Source of the DNA: Clostridia bacterium
Lineage (GTDB): Bacteria > Bacillota > Clostridia > Christensenellales > Borkfalkiaceae
Length of the DNA: 34,568 bases
Reading direction: 5' to 3'
Assembly: GCA_017558105.1 (NCBI GenBank)
Contig: JAFYWI010000015.1
Location: forward strand, 1-34,568
The notes below the pieces were generated by a model. It was not told the origin of the DNA, ran no database searches, and saw nothing but the letters and a program-made list of their open reading frames with translations. This document shows, in pieces, positions 6,687-15,829 of the stretch. The position numbers and the translations under genes are program-made. The stretch's first letter is position 1. Each line of letters starts with the position of its first letter.

Positions 6687-9254
6687 TTAATTTAGTTTTT
6701 CTTTCAAATCTATTAAAATGTTAAAAGCATCCATAGGTGAAAGTTTGTTAATGTCTAAATCTTCAATAATTTTTTCTATTTTAGATTTTTCTTTTTCATT
6801 TTCATTTAAGCTAGAAGTTGTGTTAAAATTAATATCTTTGCTTTCTAATTCTTTTAAAATTACTTTTGCCCTATCGGTTAATTTTTTATCAACACCTGCA
6901 AGTTCTGCAACTTCTATACCAAAACTTCTATTTGCTCCACCACGCATAATTTTACGTAAAAACACAATAGAACCTTGAATTTCTTTAACGGTAACCTTAA
7001 AGTTTTTAACACCTTCTAGTTTACCTTCTAATCCAGTTAATTCGTGATAGTGTGTTGCAAACAAGGTTTTTGCTTTAATATTGTTCGTAATGTGTTCTAC
7101 AACAGACCAAGCAATACTAAGCCCGTCAAAAGTACTCGTTCCCCTACCAATTTCGTCTAAAATAATTAAACTTTTGTTCGTTGCGTTGCGTAGAATTTGC
7201 GCCATTTCGCTCATTTCAACCATAAAAGTACTTTGGTCTAAAATTAAATTATCGCTAGCACCAACTCTTGTAAAAATTTTGTCCGTTATAGGAATTTGTG
7301 CTTTGCTACAAGGAACAAATGAACCTATATGAGCCATTAATGTAATTAATGCAACTTGGCGCATATAAGTACTTTTACCAGCCATATTTGGGCCTGTTAT
7401 AATCATCATTCTATTTGAGTTTTCGTCTAATTCGCAGTCGTTTGGAACAAACTTTTGTTTTGAAGTTGCTTCTACAACTGGGTGACGGCCATCTACAATA
7501 TTAAGTTTATCGTTTTCGGTAATTTCTGGCCTAACGTAATTATTTTCCCTTGCAACGGTTGCAAAAGAAAGTATTGTGTCTAAATTAGCAATAGCATCTG
7601 CAGAAGTTAATAATTTTTCTAAAACAGCGCTTAATTTTTCTTTAATTTCTGTAAAGATTTTAATTTCTAACCTAATAGCAAGTTCTTCGCTACTTAAAAT
7701 TTTGGCTTCTAAATCTTTTAATTCTTCGGTAACAAACCTTTCTGCGTTAGTTAACGTTTGACGGCGTACGTACTCGTATGGAGCAAGGCTTTTAACTGAG
7801 TTAGTTAATTCTATATAATAACCAAAAACTCGGTTGTAGCCTATTTTTAGGGTTTTAATTCCCGTTTTTTCTCTTTCTCTTTCTTCTAATTGAAGAATTA
7901 AATTTTTACCATTTTTTGAAATAGATTTTAATTCATCTAACTCTGCATTATAACCAGAATTTATAAATCCACCTTCTTTAATAGCAACTGGTGCATCTAT
8001 AGAGATTGCGCTTTTAATTTCGTTCGCAAGTTCTGTAAAATCGCCTAAATCGTTAATAATATCTTTAATAAATGCAGAATCTAACCCTAAAAGAGTAAAT
8101 TTAAGTGCAGGAATAATCTCTAAAGATTGCGCTAAAGAAATGCAATCTCTTGGAGATAAATTTCCGTGAGAAATTTTACTAGAAAGTCTTCCAATATCTT
8201 TTACGTTACATAATAATTCGCTAACTTTTTGTCTTAACGGCGTGTTGGCATATAAACTTTCTACTGCTTGTTGCCTATATTCTATATCTTTTTTAGAATT
8301 TAATGGGGTTAAAATCCAACTTTGAAGTTTTCTTGTACCCATGCTAGTTTTAGTTTTATCTAAAAGCCATAATAAAGTGCCAAAACGTTTGCCATCTCTA
8401 AGGGTTTTTACTAATTCTAAATTTCTAATTGCATTAGAATCTAACATCATATATTGGTTGTCGTTTACAATTTTAATAGTGCTAATATTAGAAACTAAAT
8501 GTTTTTGCGTATCTATTAAATAAGAGATTAAAGCGCCGGCAGAAGAAATATTTTCAGAAAGGTTATCGCTTAAAGAAAAACTTTCTAAACTAGCCACCTT
8601 AAATTGTTTAAGTAATGTGTTTTTAGCATTGTTTATAGAAAATTCGCTATCTAAATAATGGTTAAATTTAACTATAATCCCCCTATTTACAAAAGGAGTA
8701 TCGTTAAATATTTCGTAAGCAATTTTATTAGAAATAATTTCAACTGCGTTAATTTTAACTAAATTATCTACGATTTCTGTAATGCAAGATTCTATTGGAA
8801 AACTTTTTACAAAAAATTCACCAGTAGTAATATCTGCCCAAGACATTGATGCAGAAGTTTTGTCCATATAAACAGAACATAAAAAATTGTTGTTTTTTTC
8901 GTCTAAAAGTTCGTTGTTTATAATTGTACCTGCAGTAACTATTCTAATTATATCTCTTTTTACAAGTTCACCTTTTTTTGGTTCGGTTAATTGTTCACAA
9001 ATGGCAACTTTTTCACCAGCAGAAACAAGTTTAGAAATATACATATCTGCAGCGTGAAACGGAACGCCACACATAGGCGCTCTTTCTTCTAAGCCACAAT
9101 CTCTACCCGTTAAGGTTAAACCTAATATTTCAGATGCTTTAACGGCATCTTCAAAAAACATCTCATAAAAATCGCCAAGTCTGTAAAAAATTATACAGTC
9201 TTTATGGTTTTCTTTAAGTTTTATATAATGATCCATCATTGGTGAAAGGCCCAT
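6687..9254 (-). CDS. mutS: DNA mismatch recognition protein MutS
   Basis: 855 residues, normal MutS1 length. The mismatch-reading F-x-E motif is at about F29-Y30-E31 (GDFYEMFFEDA). Connector, lever and clamp regions follow, with VFGYYIELTNSVKSLAPYEY in the clamp. The ABC ATPase has Walker A GPNMAGKST at about 620-628, Walker B LIILDEIGRGTSTFDG, the DQSTFMVEM region and the switch histidine in FATHYHELT. It ends with a short helical tail (EDLDINKLSPMDAFNILIDL), the usual DPxxxTPxxAL-like clamp-binding and dimerisation tail in altered form. The start is preceded by a G-rich site (GTGGGG) at the end of miaB; the gap is 14 bases. Confidence 0.98.
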   Translation of the reverse strand: MGLSPMMDHYIKLKENHKDCIIFYRLGDFYEMFFEDAVKASEILGLTLTGRDCGLEERAPMCGVPFHAADMYISKLVSAGEKVAICEQLTEPKKGELVKRDIIRIVTAGTIINNELLDEKNNNFLCSVYMDKTSASMSWADITTGEFFVKSFPIESCITEIVDNLVKINAVEIISNKIAYEIFNDTPFVNRGIIVKFNHYLDSEFSINNAKNTLLKQFKVASLESFSLSDNLSENISSAGALISYLIDTQKHLVSNISTIKIVNDNQYMMLDSNAIRNLELVKTLRDGKRFGTLLWLLDKTKTSMGTRKLQSWILTPLNSKKDIEYRQQAVESLYANTPLRQKVSELLCNVKDIGRLSSKISHGNLSPRDCISLAQSLEIIPALKFTLLGLDSAFIKDIINDLGDFTELANEIKSAISIDAPVAIKEGGFINSGYNAELDELKSISKNGKNLILQLEEREREKTGIKTLKIGYNRVFGYYIELTNSVKSLAPYEYVRRQTLTNAERFVTEELKDLEAKILSSEELAIRLEIKIFTEIKEKLSAVLEKLLTSADAIANLDTILSFATVARENNYVRPEITENDKLNIVDGRHPVVEATSKQKFVPNDCELDENSNRMMIITGPNMAGKSTYMRQVALITLMAHIGSFVPCSKAQIPITDKIFTRVGASDNLILDQSTFMVEMSEMAQILRNATNKSLIILDEIGRGTSTFDGLSIAWSVVEHITNNIKAKTLFATHYHELTGLEGKLEGVKNFKVTVKEIQGSIVFLRKIMRGGANRSFGIEVAELAGVDKKLTDRAKVILKELESKDINFNTTSSLNENEKEKSKIEKIIEDLDINKLSPMDAFNILIDLKEKLN

Positions 9255-9268
9255 AATTTACCCCACTA

Positions 9269-10591
9269 TTAAACTATTTCGCCGGAAAGAGAAATTCCAC
9301 CCGTTTCCGTAATTAAAACGTTAACAAATTTGCCAATTAAATTTATATTAGAAGAAAAATAAGCCATTCTTCCATAAGTATCTCTGCCAAGGTATTTACC
9401 TTTTTTATCGTCGTAACCTTCGCATAAAATTTCAATAATTTTACCGTTATAACTTAAAGATTGCTCTCTGTTAATAGAGTTTTGTAAATCTATTAATTTC
9501 ATAATTCTCTCTTTGCTTATTTCTTCATCCATTTGCCCTTCCATGGTAGCCGCAGGAGTGCCTTTTCGTTTAGAATAAACAAAGGTAAATGCACCAGAAT
9601 ATTTAACTTCTTTTACAAGATTAAAAGTATCTAAAAAATCTTCATCGGTTTCTTGTGGAAAACCTACCATAATGTCAGTAGTAATAGCAATATCTGGAAT
9701 ATATTTTCTTAAAATTTTAATTTCTTCTAAATAATCTTCCCTTGTATATCTTCTATTCATAAGTTTTAGAATATGATTAGAGCCAGATTGAATTGGTAAA
9801 TGAATTGATTTACAACATTTTTTAGAATTTGCTAATGAAATAATTAAATCTTCTGTTAAATCTTTAGGATGATTTGTCATAAAACGTAAACGAAAATCGC
9901 CATCTAAATTAGAAATTTCCGTTATTAAAGAAGCAAAGTTGGTGTTCCCAAGGTCTTTGCCATAAGAGTTTACGTTTTGACCTAAAAGGGTTATTTCTTT
10001 ATACCCTTCGTTAATTAATGCTTTACACTCATTAATAATATTTTCTGGTTTTCTGCTTCTTTCTCTGCCCCTAACGTAAGGAACTATACAATAAGTACAA
10101 AAATTATTGCAACCATACATAATGTTAACCCAAGCATTAGGAAAACTAGTTCTAAACTTAGGTGTATTTTCTTTAATTTCCGTTTCTTTTTCTAAAATAG
10201 AAATAACTTTCTTTTTGCTTGAAAGTTTTTGTTGTAGTAAAGATTTAAAATCTTCTAAATTATGCGTTCCAAAAATTATATCTATAAAAGGAAATTTTTT
10301 ATGTAATTGTTCTGCATAACCCTTTTGCTGAGTCATGCAACCACAAACAGCAATAATTAAATCTTTTTTTTGTTTTTTAAGTTTTTTAAGAGCCCCTATA
10401 TTACCTTCTGCCCTATCTTCTGCATTTTCTCTTATACAACAAGTATTAAAAACTATAATATCTGCTTGTTTTTCATTTTCGCACGGCAAATAACCTTGCT
10501 CGTTTAAAATTCCAGCAAGTTTTTCACTTTCGTGCACGTTCATTTGGCAACCATAGGTTACAATATAAAAATATTTCGTCAAATTTTCCAT
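9269..10591 (-). CDS. miaB: tRNA-2-methylthio-N6-dimethylallyladenosine synthase
   Basis: 440 residues, a radical-SAM methylthiotransferase. The UPF0004 domain carries cysteines at about C15 (YGCQMNVHESE), C51 (NTCCIRENAE) and C85 (CGCMTQ) for the auxiliary cluster. The radical SAM motif CxxxCxxC is at about C161, C165 and C168 (CNNFCTYCIVPYVRGRE). A TRAM domain closes the protein. It adds methylthio to i6A37, the product of MiaA from the same operon. It is the first gene of the minus-strand operon. Its ATG is 7 bases after a TATTAT box paired with TTGACT at 17 bases, with no Shine-Dalgarno sequence, so the operon mRNA may be leaderless. Confidence 0.97.
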   Translation of the reverse strand: MENLTKYFYIVTYGCQMNVHESEKLAGILNEQGYLPCENEKQADIIVFNTCCIRENAEDRAEGNIGALKKLKKQKKDLIIAVCGCMTQQKGYAEQLHKKFPFIDIIFGTHNLEDFKSLLQQKLSSKKKVISILEKETEIKENTPKFRTSFPNAWVNIMYGCNNFCTYCIVPYVRGRERSRKPENIINECKALINEGYKEITLLGQNVNSYGKDLGNTNFASLITEISNLDGDFRLRFMTNHPKDLTEDLIISLANSKKCCKSIHLPIQSGSNHILKLMNRRYTREDYLEEIKILRKYIPDIAITTDIMVGFPQETDEDFLDTFNLVKEVKYSGAFTFVYSKRKGTPAATMEGQMDEEISKERIMKLIDLQNSINREQSLSYNGKIIEILCEGYDDKKGKYLGRDTYGRMAYFSSNINLIGKFVNVLITETGGISLSGEIV

Positions 10592-10598
10592 ATTATAT

Positions 10599-10627
10599 AT
10601 AATATAATATTTTAATTAATAAGTCAA
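10599..10627 (-). promoter_or_regulatory. Promoter of the miaB-mutS-mutL-miaA-ynbB operon
   Basis: On the minus strand TTGACT (10622-10627), 17 bases, TATTAT (10599-10604). The miaB ATG begins 7 bases further on. The region is very AT-rich, so other -10 registers are possible. Confidence 0.55.
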
Positions 10628-10693
10628 TTATTTTAAAAAATTCTTCAATTCAAAAAAGCATAAAATAGCCACGATTATTTATACTAAAAATGT

Positions 10694-12901
10694 ATGAAAA
10701 AGGGTTTAAGATTTTCTTTATTAATTTTATCATTATTACTAGTTGCAATATTAGGCTTTGTTATTTACTATTTTTCTTTAACGTTTAACGTAAACTTAAA
10801 CAAAAATAAGTTAGTAAACCTAAATTGCACTATAGAATTTTACGACGTAAATAATAAGTTAATTGAAGAAGATTCTAATAATATTAAAGTTTGCGAAATA
10901 TCTAAAATGCCTAAAAATTTAATAAATGCTTTCGTTTCTATTGAAGATAAACGTTTTTTTACGCATAATGGAATAGATTATAGAAGCATTACTAGGGCTA
11001 TGCTTAATAATATAAAACACCTTTCTTTTGTAGAGGGTGCATCTACCATAAGCCAACAACTAATTAAAAACACTCACCTTTCTAACGAAAAAACAATTAA
11101 TAGAAAACTTTTAGAATATAAACTAACAAAACAATTAGAAAATGAATTTTCTAAAGAAGAAATTTTAGAAATGTACTTAAACACAATCTATTTTGGGCAT
11201 AATTGTTTTGGTGTTTCAACGGCATCTAATTATTATTTTAATAAAGAACCAAATGAATTAAACTTACAAGAATGTGCTATTTTAGCAGGTTTAGTAAAAG
11301 CGCCGGCAAAATACTCTCCTATATTAAACTCCGTTAAAAGCAACGAAAGAAAAAACGTTGTATTAAAAGAAATGTTAAAACAAAATTATATTACAGATAC
11401 AGAATACAACCACGCTATAAATAACGTAAATTTAACAAATTATACTAACAAAAAAGTTGTTAGTTATTTAGACGTTGTTAAAAGTAATTTAGATGAAATT
11501 ATTAATAAAAGATATAAAATTAACAATAAATTAAAGGTTTATACTAATTATAACGAAAATATGCAAAATATTTTAGAAGAAACTTTTAAAAATGATAAAG
11601 AAAATTGCGATAAAACTTATATTTTAAGCAATAAAAATAGCAAAATTACTGCTTATTTATCTACTTGTGGAGAAATTAAAAGACAATTAGGTTCAACAAT
11701 TAAACCACTTTTAATTTACGCACCTGCAATAGAAATGGATTATACCTACCCTTGTAATTATATTTTTGATGAAAAAACCACTTTTAACGACTATACGCCT
11801 AGGAATTATAACGAAAATTATTTAGGAAAAATAACCGTTAAAGATGCCATTGCAAAAAGTTCTAACGTATGCGCTGTAAAAACGTTAAATCAAATTGGAA
11901 TAAATAACTGCAAAATATATGCAAATAAATTAAATTTAGAGTTAACTGAAAAAGATAATTCTTTAGTAATTGCCCTAGGTTGTACTGAAAAAGGTGCAAA
12001 ACTTTCAAATTTAGTTAGCGCATATACAACTTTTATGAACGAAGGAATTAATTGCAAACCAACTTTTATTAACAAAATAACCCTAAACAACAACGTAATT
12101 TATAAAAATAACGGAATAAAACACGTTGCTTTTTCACGCGGGACGGTAGACTTAATTAACGATGCTTTAGAATACACAACGTTAAATGGAACTGCAAAAA
12201 AACTAAAAAATGCAAACGTTAAATTATGCGCTAAAACAGGCACGGTTGGTTCAAATGCTGGAAATTTAGATGCTTATTGTATTTCATATAATCAAGAAAA
12301 CTGCCTTGGTGTATGGTATGGTAACGCAAATAATAAACCAATAGAAAATATTACTGGTGGTGGTGTACCTGCAAATAAATCTTTAGAAATTTGGAATAAT
12401 ATTTACAAAGAAAAAAGAGATACATTACCTTATTGTAAAAGCAGTGAAAGTTCTTATTATAACGTAGACAAAAAGAGTTTAGAAGAAGATAATAAACTTA
12501 TTTTTGCAAGTGAATATATGCCAGAAAAATATATAGAAAAGGTTTTATTAAAAAATAAAACTAAAGTTTATGGTAATAGTTATAACAATATTAATAGTTA
12601 TGCAGAAAAACCAAAATATATTGTAAATAACAATGTTTTTAGTATAAAATTATGTCAGACAGAATTTATAAATTACGTTATTTATAAAGAAACAAATGGC
12701 AAAAAGGTTAAAGCTTTCGATACAAATAATAAAAATTATGAATACACCGAATTATTAAACAAACACAATGATTACACGTTTTATTATCTTCCCTATTATA
12801 AAAATAATAATAAAGTAATTTATGGTAAAGAAGAGATTTTGTGCAAAATAAAATCGCCATTGTATTTTAATGGCGATAATTGGTGGGACGATTTAGAATA
12901 A
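10694..12901 (+). CDS. Class A penicillin-binding protein (bifunctional peptidoglycan synthase, PBP1a family)
   Basis: 735 residues. A short basic N-terminus and one membrane anchor (about 6-28) place it outside the membrane. The GT51 glycosyltransferase domain follows, with catalytic E84 in SIEDKRFFTHNGID, then EGASTISQQLIKN and the KxxE...YLNTIYFGH block. The transpeptidase domain has SxxK at S334-K337 (GSTIKP), SxN at S389-N391 and KTGT at 514-517, all intact. The region after about 580 is Asn/Tyr/Lys-rich and of no clear family, possibly a fibronectin-like tail. No Shine-Dalgarno sequence is seen; TATACT at 10680-10685 lies 8 bases before the ATG, with a poor -35. Divergent from miaB, convergent with thiI. 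Confidence 0.95.
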   Translation: MKKGLRFSLLILSLLLVAILGFVIYYFSLTFNVNLNKNKLVNLNCTIEFYDVNNKLIEEDSNNIKVCEISKMPKNLINAFVSIEDKRFFTHNGIDYRSITRAMLNNIKHLSFVEGASTISQQLIKNTHLSNEKTINRKLLEYKLTKQLENEFSKEEILEMYLNTIYFGHNCFGVSTASNYYFNKEPNELNLQECAILAGLVKAPAKYSPILNSVKSNERKNVVLKEMLKQNYITDTEYNHAINNVNLTNYTNKKVVSYLDVVKSNLDEIINKRYKINNKLKVYTNYNENMQNILEETFKNDKENCDKTYILSNKNSKITAYLSTCGEIKRQLGSTIKPLLIYAPAIEMDYTYPCNYIFDEKTTFNDYTPRNYNENYLGKITVKDAIAKSSNVCAVKTLNQIGINNCKIYANKLNLELTEKDNSLVIALGCTEKGAKLSNLVSAYTTFMNEGINCKPTFINKITLNNNVIYKNNGIKHVAFSRGTVDLINDALEYTTLNGTAKKLKNANVKLCAKTGTVGSNAGNLDAYCISYNQENCLGVWYGNANNKPIENITGGGVPANKSLEIWNNIYKEKRDTLPYCKSSESSYYNVDKKSLEEDNKLIFASEYMPEKYIEKVLLKNKTKVYGNSYNNINSYAEKPKYIVNNNVFSIKLCQTEFINYVIYKETNGKKVKAFDTNNKNYEYTELLNKHNDYTFYYLPYYKNNNKVIYGKEEILCKIKSPLYFNGDNWWDDLE
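12840..12877 (-). terminator. Terminator for the thiI operon inside the pbp 3' coding end
   Basis: On the minus strand ATCGCCATT and AATGGCGAT (12869-12877 with 12853-12861) form a perfect 9-bp stem with a 7-base loop, followed by TTTATTTTG. It lies 31 bases past the thiI stop but within the last codons of the convergent PBP gene. Confidence 0.55.
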
Positions 12902-12907
12902 CTTAAA

Positions 12908-14065
12908 TTATAATTGTATTTTTTCTATATTCTTAAATACGTTATCTATAAGTTCTTCTACGTTCAATTTACTTTCTGCATCTATAACCTTTTGTAAGTT
13001 TGGTCTAATTGCAGGAAACTTAGGTAAAAATACCGTGCAACAATCTTCATAAGGCAAAATAGAAGTTTCGTAAGTATCTATTTTTCTTGAAATATCTATA
13101 ATTTCATTTTTATCAAAAGCAATAAGTGGTCTTAAAATTGGCATTTTTACAACAGAATTAGAAGACGTTATACTTTCTATGGTTTGGCTTGCAACTTGCC
13201 CTAAGCTTTCACCCGTAATAATAGTTTGGTCTTTAAGCATTACAGCTAATCTTTCTGCAATTCTCATCATAAATCTGCGCATAATGGTTATCATAAATTC
13301 ATCTGGACAAAATTGATGTATTTTTTGTTGAATTTCTGTAAATGAAACAACGTAAAGTTTAATTCCACCATTATATTCCCCAACTTTTTTAGAAAGTTCA
13401 ATAACTTTTTCTTTCGCGGCTTGGCCGGTATATGGAAAACTATGGAAATGTAGTGCATTTAACTTCATACCACGTTTACACATCATATAACCTGCCACAG
13501 GGCTATCTATACCACCAGAAATTAAAAGTAAACCATTACCAGCAGAACCAACTGGCATACCACTCATACAATGAACAACGTCTGTATAAACAAAGGTTTT
13601 TCCATCCTCTCTAATATCAACGTATAATAAAGTATTAGGATTAGTTACGCTTACTTTAAGATTTTCGCTATATTTTTCTAAAATTTTTCCACCTAAATAC
13701 CTAGAAGTTTCTACTGAATTTGGTGTAAATTTCTTATCTGCCCTATTAGTTTCTACCTTAAAAGTGCCTTTTTTATACTTAAATAATTCTAAAGAAGAAT
13801 TAGTTATTTCTTCTAAATTACTTCCAACAACCCTTGCAATACTATAGGTATGAATTCCCGCAATTTTTTTAAGTTTGCTTTCAATAATTTCTAAGTCGGT
13901 TTCGTTAAAATCTTCTATTAAATATCTGCTGTGCATTACAGAAAAAGTGCATTTAATACCTCTTAAAGATTTTTTAATATTATCTTTAAGTAGTTTTTCA
14001 AAAAAGCCTCTATTTTTACCTTTTAAGTGTATTTCGCAATACCTAATTATAATTGCTTGTTTCAT
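12908..14065 (-). CDS. thiI: tRNA 4-thiouridine synthase ThiI (without rhodanese domain)
   Basis: 385 residues. The order is an N-terminal ferredoxin-like domain, THUMP domain (about 60-165), then the PP-loop pyrophosphatase with SGGIDS at about 183-188 and later QVASQTIESI. It adenylates U8 of tRNA and inserts sulfur to give s4U. It ends without the C-terminal rhodanese domain of the E. coli enzyme, the usual form in Firmicutes, where the adjacent desulfurase delivers sulfur directly. Its start overlaps the desulfurase stop by 4 bases (ATGA), supporting that partnership. A role in thiazole synthesis is not implied, since no thiamine genes are nearby. Confidence 0.95.
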   Translation of the reverse strand: MKQAIIIRYCEIHLKGKNRGFFEKLLKDNIKKSLRGIKCTFSVMHSRYLIEDFNETDLEIIESKLKKIAGIHTYSIARVVGSNLEEITNSSLELFKYKKGTFKVETNRADKKFTPNSVETSRYLGGKILEKYSENLKVSVTNPNTLLYVDIREDGKTFVYTDVVHCMSGMPVGSAGNGLLLISGGIDSPVAGYMMCKRGMKLNALHFHSFPYTGQAAKEKVIELSKKVGEYNGGIKLYVVSFTEIQQKIHQFCPDEFMITIMRRFMMRIAERLAVMLKDQTIITGESLGQVASQTIESITSSNSVVKMPILRPLIAFDKNEIIDISRKIDTYETSILPYEDCCTVFLPKFPAIRPNLQKVIDAESKLNVEELIDNVFKNIEKIQL

Positions 14066-15186
14066 TTATTTAGTATTCCTTTTAAGTTTTCAACCGTTTC
14101 ATTAATAATAGAAACGGAATTTTTTATTTCATCTAAAGTGTTTTCTGCAGAAAAACTAATTCTAATTACGCCGTCTAAAATATTTTCGTTATAACCACAC
14201 GCTTCAATAACCCTACTAAACCTGTTTTTAGAAGAACAAGCAGAGCCATTGCCTACTATAATTCCCTTTTCTTCTAAAGAGTGCATTACAACTTCGCCAC
14301 GCAACCCCTTTGCAGATATTGTTAAAATATAAGGACTTGAGTTTTCGCCTGAAATAATGGCAAAATTAGTTTTATTTAAGCCGTTTATAAACTCGTTTTT
14401 AAGTGAATTAACGTAATTAAAATTTTCTAATAAATTATTGTAATGTTCTGCACTAGCGTACTCGAAAACCTTAATACCAAAAACGTTTTCAGTGCCACTA
14501 CGTAAGCCGTTTTCTTGCCCACCACCTATAATATATGGCGAAAGATGTAAACCCTTTTTCTTAATTAGTGCACCAACACCTTTTAAGCCGTTAATTTTAT
14601 GGGCACTAATTGAATAAAGGTCGATATCGTTAGATATTTTATAAGGAATTTTGCCATAGGCTTGTACGCCGTCGCTATGGAAAATTATTTTACTATTTAT
14701 ACTTTTAATTTGTTTTGCAATAGAATTTATATCGTTAATAGCGCCAGTTTCGTTATTAACGTGCATTATAGAAACAAAATTTACTTCGTTATTAAAACAA
14801 AAGTTTAATAATTTATCTACGTTAACAGAACCATCTTCATTTAGGTCAATAAATTCAATTTTTAAGCCCCTATTTTTAAGTTCTAAAAAACTTTTATGTA
14901 CGGCAGAGTGTTCACCTTTACAAGTAACGAAAACACCCCTTTTAACAACGGAAAATATAGCAGTATTATCGCTTTCAGTTCCACAAGAAGTAAAAATTAC
15001 TTCATTATTAACGCAACCTAAATTTCTTAAAATACTTTCTTTTGCCTTTTTAATTTCGTTTGCACAAAAAAGCCCACCTTGGTATAAACCAGATGGATTA
15101 AAAAATTTTTCTTCATTAAAAACAAGCGCTTTTTCTATTGCTACTTTGCTTGGTTTTGTTGTTGCTGCGTTGTCTAAATAAATCAT
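14062..15186 (-). CDS. Cysteine desulfurase (NifS/IscS type), probable sulfur donor to ThiI
   Basis: 374 residues, class V PLP aminotransferase fold. It begins MIYLDNAATTKPS, the standard desulfurase opening. PLP contacts include HVNNETGAI and HSDGVQAYGK; the Schiff-base lysine is about K197 in SAHKINGLKG. GGGQENGLRSGTEN follows, and the catalytic cysteine is about C317 in GNGSACSSKN. It takes sulfur from L-cysteine as a persulfide. The 4-base overlap with thiI downstream matches the Bacillus NifZ-ThiI pairing, so tRNA thiolation is the likely duty; a share in Fe-S assembly cannot be excluded. Upstream it overlaps the membrane protein gene by 4 bases. Confidence 0.94.
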   Translation of the reverse strand: MIYLDNAATTKPSKVAIEKALVFNEEKFFNPSGLYQGGLFCANEIKKAKESILRNLGCVNNEVIFTSCGTESDNTAIFSVVKRGVFVTCKGEHSAVHKSFLELKNRGLKIEFIDLNEDGSVNVDKLLNFCFNNEVNFVSIMHVNNETGAINDINSIAKQIKSINSKIIFHSDGVQAYGKIPYKISNDIDLYSISAHKINGLKGVGALIKKKGLHLSPYIIGGGQENGLRSGTENVFGIKVFEYASAEHYNNLLENFNYVNSLKNEFINGLNKTNFAIISGENSSPYILTISAKGLRGEVVMHSLEEKGIIVGNGSACSSKNRFSRVIEACGYNENILDGVIRISFSAENTLDEIKNSVSIINETVENLKGILNK

Positions 15187-15785
15187 TTAAAGTCCTTTTC
15201 TAATAATAGATTGCTCGAAGCTAAAGTAATGCTCTTTATAAATGAATAAGTAACATCCAATTTAATAAGAAATTTCTCTTCTGCCTTGTTTACAACTAAA
15301 TAATATAAATTTTTATCATTTGGTTTTTTACCAGTTGCTATAGTATTTAGAATTTTAACTTTTTTAATAGACAAATATGCTTCGTAAGTTTCGCTACGTA
15401 CTTTGCCAATTTTTTCAATTTCAACGTTAGAAAACTTTATAATTTGTTTACGTTTAGAATTATTAGTTATTCTTGAAATAGTAAAAATTTCATTAGATTG
15501 AATATAATCGTATTCACTAAACGCTTTTTTACTTAAATAATTTAAAAACAATCCAAGCAAAATGAATAAAGCAAATGGAATAACAACTACAACAAATATA
15601 ACAATCACACTTACTAAAATATGAACTTCGTAAACAAACTCTATGTCAAAAAATAAACAAACGTAAATCCATACACCAGAAAGTACATAAGATAAATATT
15701 TTAAAACAGTTAAAATTTTATAAATTTTTACTGAAGTTTCTTCATTTACAACCTTAGAAGTTTCTTCTAAATAAATTTCTTTCAT
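15183..15785 (-). CDS. Two-helix membrane protein of unknown function
   Basis: 200 residues, family not recognised. A hydrophilic N-terminus (about 1-22) is followed by two long hydrophobic segments, about 26-48 and 53-88, the second rich in V, I and F (VIVIFVVVVIPFALFILLGL). A mainly charged domain of about 110 residues then has predicted beta character (QIIKFSNVEIEKIGKVRS, YLSIKKVKILNTIATG). With both helices in the membrane, N- and C-termini should lie on the same side, probably the cytoplasm. It has an SD (AAAGGTG) and its own promoter. It is tightly coupled to the desulfurase (ATGA overlap) and thiI, hinting at a shared regulon rather than a proven role. Confidence 0.8.
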   Translation of the reverse strand: MKEIYLEETSKVVNEETSVKIYKILTVLKYLSYVLSGVWIYVCLFFDIEFVYEVHILVSVIVIFVVVVIPFALFILLGLFLNYLSKKAFSEYDYIQSNEIFTISRITNNSKRKQIIKFSNVEIEKIGKVRSETYEAYLSIKKVKILNTIATGKKPNDKNLYYLVVNKAEEKFLIKLDVTYSFIKSITLASSNLLLEKDFK

Positions 15786-15800
15786 AATTCACCTTTTTAA

Positions 15801-15829
15801 ATTATAACACATAAATAAAAATAAAACAA
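15801..15829 (-). promoter_or_regulatory. Promoter of the membrane protein-desulfurase-thiI unit
   Basis: On the minus strand TTGTTT (15824-15829), 17 bases, TATAAT (15801-15806) with TG one base before it. It starts immediately after the mutS2 stop; no terminator hairpin is seen between, so readthrough from mutS2 may add to it. Confidence 0.6.
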
